64,000 nt of DNA from Pteria penguin (GCA_035048485.1 CM068588.1:124001-188000), one strand, 5' to 3'. Counted from the stretch's first letter, positions 1 through 11,902 are shown. Notes: a model not told the origin generated them from the letters alone. A program made the numbers and translations.

Positions 1-235
1 GGGGACGAGGTTCAGGACCATGTCTCATCTGAAAGAGGTTTGGACAAGGCCCGTCATACAGTCCCCACCGCCCTGTCAGTCAGCGTGCAACGTTCAAGTA
101 AAAGTCTGCATAAGGCTGTAGAGGGGCCAAATACAAGACCTATAGTCTTTTTGATGATCTCAATATCATATTGTCTATTTAGGAGACGTTTGACTATTTT
201 ATTACATGATAAAATAACGTTATCGGAGCCTTTTA
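1..235 (-). mobile_element. Naiad-type Penelope-like element, 3' fragment
   Basis: Read on the minus strand this is nearly identical to 10,053-10,287 of the fuller element: the last ~60 codons of the reverse-transcriptase ORF and the first bases after it. It runs off the left edge of the window and similarity stops near 235, so it is a 5'-truncated copy in opposite orientation to the 7-10.7 kb copy. The terminal codon at 56-54 is TGA, followed by the same ~13 conserved codons and a second TGA. Confidence 0.85.
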
Positions 236-509
236 GTTGAAGGAAGAATTCATTTATTTTTGCATTAATCAATGTGACTAAGTCAACACAGATGTTGAAA
301 ATATGTCAAATTTTATTTCAGGCTAGAATAAAAAGCAATACTTTTTTGCACATCAATTCAGGTCATTTTGATATTAAGCATTTCCTTTGTCTCTGCAAGA
401 TGTCATTCAGGGCAACAAGTTAGTCATTTTCTTTAGGTGGGGCCTTTTGTTGACTGATTTCAAGTCTGGATCATGAACAACAATTGTTTCAAATATTGTC
501 CAGATCTAA

Positions 510-1880
510 CTTAAAATTGCCTAATTTCATATGTTGAGTGTTGAGAAACATCTAAAACCTTATTTAGAGGTGTAAAGAAATGAAAAAAAAAAATTTTTTT
601 TTGACCACAGCTGGATTTGAGCCGCTACTCTCCATATTTCAATTACCAAGTGGTAAAAGTACCATTGTGAGACCTACTTTTTAGACATGGTGGCATTATC
701 TGTTAACTAATTTTGATGAAATTTACCAAATTGATAGAGCACCTTTAGTACTTCATGCATTCCATGTTCCATTAAAATCTTTCATGTGGTATAACAGCAG
801 AAGTGAAAAATGTGATTGAATTGTTCCCATACACCCTCATTTGGAAGTCTTAAAAAGTTCATAGAAAATCCAAAAATTGAGATACTGACAAAATTCTTTC
901 AAAGTAACAATCCTTGCCATAATTATGATCACTATAGTCCATAAGAAATCATCATTATCAATTAACTAGGAAATATGACACTTTTCTGCATTGAATCACC
1001 AAGTCCAAAGAAATGTCGGAAAAAATTCTAAAATTTGATTTTGGAAGGGAACCAAAATGACAATACGTATTCACTCATCCCTCTAGATCATTTCTATGCA
1101 TTCTGTTTGTCTCTGTATACAGCCCGTATGAAAAAGAATATTGTTAAAGGAGGGAACTCTTTTGTGACCTACTTTTGACTATGGTGGCGCCACCTGTAAA
1201 GAGGTCTGGACGAAAACAACAGAATTTGAAGAGGATCATAAGGGACTTATTTCTACCAAGAATTATTAAAATCCTTAAGTTTGGTAGAAAAAGTTGAAAA
1301 TGTGAAAAATGGCCAACCAAACCCCCCCCCTTTTTTTTTTGAAGTCTTAAACTCAAAATTGCCTAATTTCATATGTTGAGTGTTGAGAAACATCTAAAAA
1401 CTTATTTAGATGTGTAAAAAAAAATTTTGACCACAGCTGGATTTGAACCGCTACTCTCCATGTTTCAATTACCAAGTGGTATATGTACCATTGTGAGACC
1501 TACTTTTAGACGTGGTGGCATTATCTGTTAACCAATTTGGATGAAATTCATCAAATTGATAGAGGACTTTTAGTACTTCATGTATTCCATGTTTCATTAA
1601 AATCTTTTATGTGATTTTGTAGAAAAAGTTGAAAATGTGAAAAATGGCCAACCCCCTCCCCCCCTTTTTTTTTGAAAGTCTTAAAAAATTCATAAAAAAT
1701 CCAAAAATTGAGATAATGACAAAATTCTTTCACAATAATATTCCTTACCACAATTATGATGAAAATAGTCATTAAGAAATCATCAATATCAATTAACTGA
1801 AAAACATGACACTTTTCTTCATTGAAATGACTAAGTCCAGAAACACGTCAAAAAAGCGTAAATTTCTATTTGACGGATCT
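510..1880. repeat. Duplicated ~530-bp dispersed repeat (two direct copies)
   Basis: Copy A (about 510-1045) and copy B (about 1350-1880) are direct repeats sharing start, middle and end, each with a central stretch resembling a tRNA B box on the minus strand (GGCTCAAATCC at about 615, GGTTCAAATCC in copy B). A third related piece at 1140-1340 shares the stretch ending in a C run followed by a T run. No coding capacity is seen. The tRNA-like patch suggests a SINE-type origin but no clear A box supports this. Confidence 0.6.
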
Positions 1881-1939
1881 TAACCTCGAAGACAATTTTT
1901 AATAACCCATCTTTATAAATTGTTGAAATGCAATTAGTT

Positions 1940-2232
1940 TCCCCATTTATGTACTGGTTCTGGGGGAGATGTTTGAAGAGGGGTATCGTTTTGGGCACTT
2001 TTTGCCCCGCCCTGGATCCACCCCTGAGGGAAACTGGATCCCGAACACAATTTTAGTAGGGGACCTTGAGTACATCATTTACACAAAGTTTGATCCAAAT
2101 CTGCAATGTAGTTCCAGAGAAGAAGTCGAAAATGTGAAAAAGTTAACGACGGACGACGACGACGACGGACGACGGACGGCGCACTATGACTATAGCTCAC
2201 TTGAGCCTTTGGCTCAGGTGAGCTAAAAAGTA
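1940..2232 (+). repeat. Dispersed repeat ending in a near-perfect hairpin
   Basis: A non-coding-looking unit ends with GAC/GGAC-rich sequence and then a 33-base palindrome at 2193-2225: 15-base arms around TTT with one G-U type mismatch, followed by AAAA. Degenerate relatives of the same end (GACGG run, then a GAGCTC-type hairpin and A run) occur at 28,045-28,115 and 29,420-29,495, so this is a dispersed family. The 85-codon ORF across it (1969-2226) reads into the hairpin and is not considered a gene. Confidence 0.6.
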
Positions 2233-2259
2233 GAAAAGAACAACTTTATGGCAAATTAG

Positions 2260-2990
2260 GAACATATGTCACCTTTGAATGCAACTTTGGGTTGGAAAAA
2301 TATCTAATAATACTGAAAGATTTTCAACAAGAAGGAAGCTTACACGATTTAGAATTTCGGCACATAAGTTGTCAATTGAATATGGTCGATATAAAGGAAT
2401 TCCCAGAAATGAGAGAATTTGTACTTTTTGTTCATCAAATGAAGTTGAAGATGAAATACATTTTCTGTTTAATTGCACAGCACATTCTGAGTGTAGAGAT
2501 CAACTTTTGTTGGAAATGTCTAGGCATTATAAATCATATTTTCATATTTCGTAAAAAATAAACTCATCTGGTTAATGAACACTGAAAATCCAAATATTTT
2601 AAATGCACTGTTCTTTTTTGAACTGACATGTTCTGTATTCTCTGCATCTTATCACGAGGAAGTCATATGGTATATGATAAACTTAAATGACATTGACCTT
2701 TTAGCAGAGTCTCCTGGGTTTCTGTTTCTTTTCTGTTTGTATTTTATTATAATACTTTGAAATACAAATGTTATAAACTGATTTGCATTGTGACTTGGGA
2801 AGGTCTATTTATATTATATAATTGTACTTCATAATGTTACTATATTGACTATATTGTACAATTTTAATTTATGACTTAAGCACTGTCCCTTGGTGGTAGT
2901 TGTAGACTATATACAACTCTGTTTGAAAACTCTACTTATTGCCATCAGAGACATATGTCTCTGTTGCCATCCATTTAAATTCAAAATCCA
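2260..2990 (+). mobile_element. LINE 3' end: ORF2 C-terminus and 3' UTR
   Basis: Codons at about 2279-2554 give the C-terminal tail typical of CR1/L2-group LINE polymerases: RISAHKLSIE, then GRYKGIP, then a CTFC...HFLFNC zinc-knuckle-like pair of cysteines and histidine. The stop is followed by a ~430-bp 3' UTR. The same 3' UTR recurs at 3207-3587, separated by a Naiad-type tail. The upstream polymerase is missing, so this is a 5'-truncated relic. Confidence 0.7.
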
Positions 2991-3027
2991 AATATTTTTA
3001 AACCCAATTTGCTCATTAACCACACCA

Positions 3028-3206
3028 TTTGTTTGGCTTTTGTCAGATTCAATGACCGCCCTAAGTCGGTATCGTAATTGCACTACAATCAAATATTTTT
3101 GTAATGTGTTAAATGTTCTATTATATTATTTATATTCATGTATTGTATAGCTCCATGGTGACTTCTGCCTCATAACTGAGCCGGTAACTCCTCTTTTTTC
3201 TTTCTG
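3028..3206 (+). mobile_element. Solo Naiad-type 3' tail
   Basis: This matches the terminal ~180 bp of the two fuller Naiad copies (10,558-10,736 and 18,674-18,852) closely, from TTAACCACACC to the CTCCTCTTTTTTCTTT end, with no RT sequence attached. It sits exactly between two copies of the same LINE 3' UTR. Confidence 0.75.
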
Positions 3207-3587
3207 AACTAACTTGTTCTATATTCATTGCATCTTATTATGAGGAAGTCATATTGTATACGTTATATATTGAACTCGTATTATATTGATTTATTAGCAA
3301 AGTCTCCTTGTGTTCTTTGCAATTCTGTTTTATCTTTTGCATGTAATTATATTCAAAAATGTATACAAATGTTGTAAGCTGATCTACATTGTGACACGTG
3401 AAAGTCTATGTATATTATATCATGTGACAATACTTTATGACTTCAAACAATGTTCACTGTAAGAAAGCTTGTTTATTGTTGTCAACGTATTGTGATGTAC
3501 ATCACCAATCATATATGTTATGTGTCATGCCCATAAGGGCCCTAATTTGGTCAATAAATCCTATTCTATTCTATTCTATTCATACAT
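3207..3587 (+). mobile_element. LINE 3' UTR with (ATTCT)n tail
   Basis: A direct repeat of 2615-2990 that extends to an AATAAA (3553-3558) and a short (ATTCT)n tail at about 3562-3580. A short tandem 3' tail is characteristic of CR1-like LINEs. It lacks any ORF and is a 5'-truncated insertion. Confidence 0.65.
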
Positions 3588-3849
3588 ATATCGACGAACG
3601 AAAACATAAACATGTACATACGTAACAAAAAATTCACTTTTACAAATATGCATATGATTCTAAAGCTTACAAATTCTCAATGATTTTATTTATAACATTT
3701 ATAAAACAATGATTTGGTTTGCAAATTATATTGTATCGAAGAATTAGAACACTTTTCAAGTAACTTTTTAAATCAGATTCGGTTTCATTCTACTTCTTTT
3801 TTTTTCATATCTAGCTCTCATTTTGTATTTATAAATTTAATGACAATGA

Positions 3850-6060
3850 AAGAAATACATTAATTTCAGAATTTCCTTTTATCGTTCACTTCATAATAGA
3901 AACTTATAATAATGTGTTTCCATTTAATATCAAAACGTAATGTTGAACCCAGAAGTTGCCGAATATTTTTAACAATGCCACACTCATAGATAAGATGTCT
4001 TGAGTTTTCAACACAAGTATTACAATTAACACACACATCACTGTCTTTAAGTTTGCATTTTACAAGGAAGTGGTAGTTGCATAATATGTTATTTAATAAT
4101 TTATAGTTAAATTCAGAGAGCTTCTTATCTTTCATAAAAGCAAATTTACATGTATAAATATCACGCCACAAAAATTTGTCAATACTGAATTCTCGAGATT
4201 ATGACTGATACAAAGGATGCTGGATTTTTTTCTTCAAAAGATTTTGATAGAAGAAAGAGCATTTCATCTAAAATATTATGAAAACCAGTATAAAAACAAA
4301 AAGAATACTTCTTCGAAATATTCGGTATTCAAATCTCATTTTCATTCCATTTATTTGAAACATGTTTAAGTGAAGTTTTCATTTTTTTTAAATTCACAAA
4401 TCCAATTTCTTTTATCAGATAAATTTTCCAGAATTTAAGCATTTGATTTCATTTTGGCAGTTGCTTTATATAAATCTTTAACATAAAGAAAGTTGTTTTT
4501 CACACAGCTAGGAAAATACAAAGATTTCCAATTACATTTGAATAAATTGTTGCACAAGATTGGTTGTGATAAAACATCAGTACAAGAGAGTTTGTCTAAT
4601 TGTGTATTTAATTTACATTCGTTAAAACACAAAAAAAATCTCTATAAAATACAGGCAATGAGCTCAATAGTTTAAATTCTTGTACATTTTTCTCACTAGT
4701 TTTCAATATCTATTCAGGTGTCATATTAACTTTGGACAAATAACTCTTTATGGTATCATACATAGCATTATGTTAATTAAACATTCTTGGAATTAATGAA
4801 GCTTTCAGGGATTTACATTTTGTTTCTATGTCCACTTATCCAAGCCCCCGTTCTCAATATTCCTTATCAAAGTATTTCTCTTTATTCTATCTATTTTATG
4901 CCATATGAAGTTGAAAATATTTGATTTTATTTTATTGATAAGTGATATATCTGGAACCGGTAGGACAGAAGCACTGTAAATAAATTTGGATATAACTAGT
5001 GAATTAACAATGCAAGATTTACCAAAGAGTGTTAGTTTTCTTCTTTTCCAAAATTCAAAAAGTTTCTGCATATCATCTATATTTTTAACCAGTTTTTGTA
5101 ATAGCATTCAATTTCATCATGTCCTATGTAAATACCAAGACATTTAACGCATTTATTATTAACCCCAATCTCGAACAATTGATCATGTTTATCTTTTTAT
5201 CCTCCCATTAATATAATTCGGTTTTGTTAATATTCATTTTTGAACCGGCAATCGAACAAAAAGAATTAATTACATCTAAAGTTTTATTTAATGAATCAAT
5301 ATTTTTTAAAGAAATTGTCAGATCGCCCACGTGTTGTATGGTTTTTATCTCTATGTCCATGACAATGTTTATTCCCGGAATGCCTTTATTGTTCCTTAAT
5401 TATTGCTTGAATTTCTGCTACGAAAAGATACATAACATCGCGGATATCAGACGCCTTTGTTTTATTCCACGAGACATTTTACATATTTTAGATATCCATC
5501 CATTATTTTTCAATCTAACTGTAATTTTTATACAGTAGTTTTATCCATTATTTTTTTTGGGGGGGGGGGAGGTTGGGTTATTTTTTTACGTCACTCCACG
5601 ATTATTTCACGTATATGGTGACGGCATCTGCTGATGCATTGCATACAAATTTAGACCTTTGCAACGGACCCACCCGAAGCAGTGAGGGATCTTTTACGCG
5701 CCACGCCTACCGTGACACGGGACCTCGGTTTTTACTGTCTCATCCGAAAGACAGAACACCGGTGTGCCCCGGAAGGGAGTCGAACCCGCAACCTCTCGAT
5801 CACGAGCCGAGCACCTTATCAACTAGGCCACACCGGCGTAGTTTTATCCGTGATATGAAATTCGGTCCGAAATAGGTTAAGTCATTTTTTGATTCACAAT
5901 TATCAAAAATGTTTAGAATAAGACGTGCATTATCGCCAATATAGCGGCCTTTGATATAAGCTGATTGTTGCTTACCTATAAGTTTATCAATCAATTACTT
6001 TTTGAGGACGCCGCGCTATAACAAGAGCTATTACTTTGTAATCTGTATTCGTTAAACTTA
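3850..6060 (-). mobile_element. L1/Tx1-like LINE ORF2 relic, interrupted by a SINE
   Basis: On the minus strand, from high to low coordinate: an RT fingers segment (KQQSAYIKGRYIGDNARL, about 5960-5900), then after the SINE a palm segment (SKICKMSRGIKQ; ISLKNIDSLNKTLD with the YADD box degraded to HVGD), a thumb/linker (WKRRKLTLFGKSCIVNSLVI; IFNFIWHK; about 5107-4830), and a C-terminal block with CVNC...HLIYEC (about 4065-3975). The order and motifs are those of L1-group ORF2 downstream of the endonuclease. No endonuclease is seen, and several frameshifts and stops show it is dead. Confidence 0.8.
5547..5838 (-). mobile_element. tRNA-headed SINE with 11-bp TSD
   Basis: Minus strand. The head carries a pol III A box (TGGCCTAGTTGATAAGG) and a B-box-like GGTTCGACTCC, followed by the same central core as the SINEs at 25.1 and 59.6 kb. 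It is flanked by TAGTTTTATCC at 5536-5546 and 5839-5849, a perfect 11-bp duplication. The insertion splits the L1-like ORF2, so it is younger than that LINE. Confidence 0.9.
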
Positions 6061-6067
6061 GCGGTCT

Positions 6068-6068
6068 A

Positions 6069-6159
<91 letters not shown>

Positions 6160-6166
6160 CTATTTG

Positions 6167-6197
<31 letters not shown>

Positions 6198-6203
6198 GAA
6201 GAA
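6068..6203. repeat. (AT)n, (TAA)n and (GAA)n microsatellites
   Basis: About 90 bp of pure AT dinucleotide is followed after a short gap by (TAA)n at about 6167-6197 and a short (GAA) run. They mark the far end of the L1-like relic. Confidence 0.95.
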
Positions 6204-7018
6204 GAAGAAGAAGAACAACAATAATGTCGATTATTACACTTAAGATATGAATATACGTTATTCTATAACTTCAATGATAATTAAATGGACTTTATACACC
6301 TAACAAAGTTTCATAAGAGACTGATTCAGGAAGGAAACCTCCCTGTTGTCCACAATCCTATGCACTTTGTCCATAAAAGAACATATTATCAGTGTCCATT
6401 TAAGAAAAAGATATCAGAAGTGTTTCGATTGGGTGCAGTGAGCTCGAGAATGGATGTATGTCCCCTATATAAATCCTTGAACACACCACTGCTTTCAATT
6501 TGTTGTGAAGATATGCATATAGTGGTATACCGATATGCCTGTTATTCTCTTTCTTGTGCTTTTATTCAGTCGACATGGAAATCTTAATTTAGAGAAAAGT
6601 TTATTCTTATTCACATTACTTTTACAACTACTATCATTTATTTTACAATAAATGTCAACGTAACTTACATGTAGTAAATATAGATTGATTGACTTTCAAC
6701 TACAAGTTACGAAGCTAGTAAATACATGTTTATGGTTTATTGGATAGATTTAGGACAGTAAAAAAGTAGAACCGGATATATTTCTTCATTAAATGGAGGT
6801 ACTTTGATAGGATTTGTTTTTCTTTTTTCAATTTTGAATTCATATGCAAGATAATTCAGAAACGGGATGGCAAAGACGGTAGAATATTTTGTTTGAGTAA
6901 GGCCAATATCATAGTTGGCCTTTGTACAGAAATGAAAATGATTCCCAGTTCTTTGGATGTATCCTTGTCTGGGTGTTTCAAGTGTTATTATTCACCCAAT
7001 AGTTACTGACTTGGTTGT
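6204..7018. other. Gene-free spacer upstream of the Naiad element
   Basis: A 100-codon ORF at 6285-6587 has no recognisable motif. The stretch ends with a C run (about 7053-7066) directly before the Naiad ORF start. I see no 5' UTR signature or pseudo-LTR here. Confidence 0.5.
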
Positions 7019-10000
7019 GTGGGAGTTTTCCCCAGGGTTTGTACATCCTTATCCCCCCCCCCCCCCTTTTTCATTAAAATGGCTTCAAATATAATAAAAA
7101 TAAAATACAAATCTCCTAAAGTTATAATCACACCACTTAGATTGCCCTCTGTGTCCACTCTTCATATACCTGGTATTTCTTGTAGAAAATTATTCGGCAC
7201 CACTAAAGTTCTTATTTCTCCACTTAAAAATAGTTTCCCTATTAAACGTTCTATCTCATTTTCAAAAACATTCACACCTATAAATTCTTACAGAGCTGTC
7301 AATTCTATACGCAGAGGGTATTCTAAGATTAATAAGTGCAACGCCAAGAAATGTCTTACTTGCCATCATTTAAACTGCAAGTCCAATATTGAATCTTCGG
7401 TTAATGGAAATATATTTAACACCAAATTAGACAAAGACATAGATTGAAATACTGCCAATGTTATATATGTCATCACTTGAGAATCTAGAGGATGTGGGGC
7501 TCAATATGTCGGGGAAACTTCTCAAACTTTGAAACAACGTTTTCGAAATCATTCCTATAAAATTCGTAATAATTCACGACGTAAATACCAGAATTTTCTT
7601 TATAACCACTTTAATAAATACCAACATAATATTAACAATGTGAAAATAACTCCAGTAGAAAATATCTCTAAATTACCAGGTGATACGAATTAAAAAACGA
7701 CTTTTCGAAACCGAGCTCTACTGGATTAAACAACTACAAACCCCATACCCTCTTGGTTTCAACGACCAAATATATCGACAAGGTAATATTTCTTCTCGTC
7801 AGAATAAGATCAATATTTTTACATCAAGACATAAAACTATTAGAAAACGTAGGTCACATGGTCGTCGTCGTAATCGTAACATCAGAAAACGTAATCGTTT
7901 AAATAGGTCATTAAACGATCTTCTATTTATTGCAAAAAATAATGGCCGTCATGAACTTTTGCATGCACTATCCTCTATTCCGGTAAATAAATTGAAACCT
8001 ATCCTGGACGAAGCTGATCTTCGAAGTTTACGCAATTCTGATTGATATAAACTCAATTTGATTATTTTATTTTCATATAATAAACTCTTTCCTCGTATTC
8101 CGTCTCTTCCACTCAAGCAGCAATTTCTCAAAATTAAATTTATTAATAAAGGCTTCGATCTACTTAACATTTCTAATATTTTCCGTGATCATAGAGTCAC
8201 ATCTAAAATCCCCCAATATTTTGAGAATTTAGAACCTCCACTTATTTGTTACCAGTACAAAAAGCCTATAAGAAATCTTATTTTTAAATTATAATAAAGT
8301 TACATCTAACCCTGATGTTTCCGACTCTATTCCTTCGTCGTGTTCTTGTGAAAATTCTAAATATGTTTATAAACCGGCAGGTCATGTTATTACTGGTGAC
8401 CTAAACTGTATTTCGGACAAGAAATTGCGCACCCTTTTTGGAAAAGGACCTAAATATAGGTTACCGTCCAGGATAGATTTCAATAAATGCCGTGACGTTA
8501 TAGAAGATGCTTTAACTACATATTGTAAACGTTGGTATAAAAAAGGAACAGGTAAAGGTTCATGCTCTTAATGATTGGAAATTCGAGATTTTAAGAATTG
8601 TTGATATCCGTATTAAGAACTTTACGGAAAATCCGCATTTATTTCAACAGCGTAATACATTGACGGCAAATTCTATTAAAAAGAAGATAGCTGACTTACA
8701 TGCTAAATATGTCTTTGTTCCCGCTGATAAAGCAGGTAATAACATAATAGTTGTTTGAAAACTATTATATTGAAGTACTTAAAAACGAATTAAACTCCAC
8801 TCATACATATGTTGAAAGCCCCACCTCAAAAGAGAGCACCTTGCACGATCACCTCATGACTATGTCCGACTTCAAAATTAAAACTGATAAATCTGATCTA
8901 CCAACCATGTATTGGCTCCCAAAACTACATAAAAGTCCATATAAATCACGTTTCATATCTAATTCTAGCCACTGCTCTACTACGGTACTATCGAAGCATA
9001 TTACGTCTGCTCTAACTGCTATAAAAGATCATATTATCAAATATTGTGATGTCGCATTTCATAATAGTAACATCAATTACTTTTGGTCGATTAAAAATTC
9101 TCATGAAGTTATAGACAAACTTCTTTCGTTAAATTTCAAAGCGACTCAAATTTCTACATTTGATTTTTCTACACTTTATACATCTCTGCCTCATGATTTG
9201 ATTAAAAGCAAGTTGCTGTCTCTTATACAATGGTGTTTTCACAGAGAATCTAAAACGTACATATGTACTTCCAATAACTCTGGATTCTTTTCCAACAAAC
9301 AATATACTTCATATAAATACTGGACTTGCAAGGAATTATGTAAAGCACTAGATTTTCTCATGAATAATATTTTTGTGCAATTTGATGGCAAGATATATCA
9401 ACAAATAGTTGGGATTCCTATGGGTACTAACTGCGCGCCTCTGATAGCAGATTTATTTCTTTATTGTTATGAGAGGAATTTTATGGTTTTTATTCAAAAA
9501 TCAAAACGTTTTGACCTCATTGACAAATTTAATAATACTTGCAGATATCTGGATGACATTTTGGTTATCGACAACCCTGAATTCGAACAATTTATATCAG
9601 AAATATATCCACCAGAGCTCACATTGAATAAAGCTAATACTTGAGATAAATCTACACCTTTCTTAGATTTAAACATCAAAATTATCAACAACCTAATATA
9701 TACTTATATTTATGATAAACGTGAGGATTTTGGATTTCCTATCGTAAATTTCCCTTACTTGGATGGCGATGTCCCTCGACTCCCATCATATGGTATCTAT
9801 ATATCTCAATTAGTTCGATTTGTCAGAGGCTGCACCGATGTTTTGGACTTTCATAAACGAAATTTACAAATTACTACTAAACTTTTAACTCAGGGTTACA
9901 GATATCACAAGCTAAGAAAAACATTCGGCAAATTCTTCAGGTCTTATTCAGAACTTCTATCTAAATTTGGAAATATTTCTTTTCAACAGTATGTATCCAA

Positions 10001-10736
10001 TGGAATTTCCCATCCTTATTTTTACGGTGATCTCGTATATAAACTAAGGAAAGTAAAAGGCTCCGATAACGTTATTTTATCATGTAATAAAATAGTCAAA
10101 CGTCTCCTAAATAGACAATATGATATTGAGATCATCAAAAAGACTATAGGTCTTGTATTTGGCCCCTCTACAGCCTTATGCAGACTTTTACTTGAACGTT
10201 GCACGCTGACTAACAGGGCGGTGGGGACTATATGACGGGCCTTGTCCAAACCTCTTTCAGATGAGACATGGTCCTGAACCTCGTCCCCTCTGACTGTTAG
10301 TCGGGACTCCTACAGATCTAGGGTCTTAGCTCGCTTTCAGACTGGCAGAGCACGGTTTATCATGTTGATGTCGCATATATTTTTATACCATTATGTGTTT
10401 TACAATACCTTACGTGTTTATATTTTTATGACCTCTCAATATGCGATACCTGTTGACCCTTGTTCTTTACATGGAGGATTATTTATAAATTTTTAAATGT
10501 ACGTCTTTTGATTGTTCTGCTGTTACGGTGAGTGGGAAGGTGGGCCCGTAAACCGGTTAACCACACCATTTGTTTGGCTTTTGTCAAATTAAATGACCGT
10601 CCTAAGTCGGTATCGTAATTGCACTACAATGAAATATTTTTGTAATGTGTTAAATGTTCTTTTATATTATTTATATTCATGTATTGTATAGCTCCATGGT
10701 GACTTCTGCCACATAACTGAGCCGGTAACTCCTCTT
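7019..10736 (+). mobile_element. Near-complete Naiad-type Penelope-like element
   Basis: Domain order is GIY-YIG endonuclease, CxC linker, reverse transcriptase, then ~460 bp of 3' sequence. An endonuclease placed before the RT is the permuted arrangement that defines the Naiad/Chlamys Penelope-like elements; canonical Penelope elements have it after the RT. The 3' end is set by agreement with the copies ending at 18,852 and 3206 (CTCCTCTTTTTTCTTT). The 5' limit is uncertain because the other copies are 5'-truncated. At least seven further fragments of the family lie in this window. Confidence 0.85.
7079..10277 (+). pseudogene. Naiad GIY-YIG endonuclease + reverse transcriptase ORF, with internal TGA codons and frameshifts
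   Basis: This encodes the retrotransposase that nicks DNA and copies the element RNA. ATG at 7079. A cysteine cluster (KCNAKKCLTCHHLNCK, about 7336-7383) precedes the GIY-YIG core NVIYVIT ... QYVGET (7502-7519) ... RFRNH, then LFETELYWI. A CxC motif (CSC, 8341-8349) lies in the linker. RT motifs are DFSTLYTSLPH (about 9160-9195), GIPMGTNCAPL (9411 on) and YLDD (9546-9557), followed by the thumb ending at 10,233. Frame changes are inferred near 7679, 8286, 8545 and 8758. In the repaired frame the internal stops are TGA at 7445, 7478, 8043, 8756 and 9642, with no TAA or TAG. The ORF ends at TGA 10,233, or 14 codons later at TGA 10,275 if the first is read through. The frameshifts make this copy non-functional unless they are assembly errors. 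Confidence 0.8.
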
Positions 10737-11902
10737 TTTTCTTTGAGTATAGCAAAATGTAGTAAAAATTAAGAAGATAGTGAAATATACACAGAAATAA
10801 ACATTACACATTGCACAATTACACAAGACTGGGTTAACACATTTTTTTCTTTTCTGTATTTTGTATATATGCGGAAAACATCATGCATTTTCATACATAT
10901 TGAGTTAAAGAACGCCTAAAATAGTCACTGAGGAACATCTACGGTCAATACGGTGATCTCATGAGAGAATAAAAGGTTCCGCTTTTACAGAATGACGTCC
11001 TGAAGTACGATTGAATGATTGTTTGACAATTGTATTATGACGTCATCTTCATCATTTGCATACATTCCTGTGTGTATTGGAACCATTAACCGAGTTTGGC
11101 ATTTTTCCAAGTAACTGTTGCGATTGGTGTTGTATACAAACTGGTCACGCTCACTCTCCACTACACCTTGTTTTCACCCCGGAATGTTTTATTTTCCGGG
11201 ATTCGCAGAGGTTTGTATGGGACAATTCCATAATTGAGCCTCCCCTTTTTATACTTCGACACTGAATAACTGATCGATACTTCTTCGTTTTTTACTTATG
11301 TCAAGTACAAATGTGTGTATTTTACATTTGCCGTTCAGTATACATTGAATTAAAGAACGAAGAAGTACCGAAGGATTAACCATATCTCGGATTCCATTTA
11401 ACAAAAAACAACACCGTGTGCAATGTCATATTCAAACAAATATGAAGCCGAATTTAAATGAGGTAAGTCCAGGTGTCCAGGAGGAGTCGGCGTCCCCTGC
11501 TTTCTATATTTGTGTATTTACTTCCTCGACTTGAAAAGCTGTTCCAGGACTTTTTCGAAAGGTGTTACATGCAACCAGGGGGCGTTTACTCCATCCGGGA
11601 GTGGATTACACGATATGATCCTTTTGTTCCGTGGACAACCAGATATGGTCAAGCCTTCGGTATTTCATTGTTGTTTACTTTATGCAGTATCTGTGCAAAT
11701 GTCCTGCGACAACCCTTCAAGTTCAGGAAGTATATACCCACACATACACACACACATTAGCAAATGTAAGAGATAATGACACTACATCAAATTACCCCAT
11801 TCACAGTATGAAATGCTGTAGAACTGAAATTTCAGTATCGGAAATGCACATGAATAAATGTCTGCATACACATATACATGACTTATGTCAAATCAAGTAT
11901 AG
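10737..11902. other. No gene or repeat recognised
   Basis: Short overlapping ORFs near 11,473-11,933 lack motifs and overlap each other in three frames, as expected by chance. A short (CA)n tract lies at about 11,742-11,757. Confidence 0.4.

Noticed and set aside
40..240. 66-codon plus-strand ORF, and its twins at 10,022-10,249 and 18,138-18,365
   Set aside because: They are antisense shadows of the conserved Naiad RT C-terminus.
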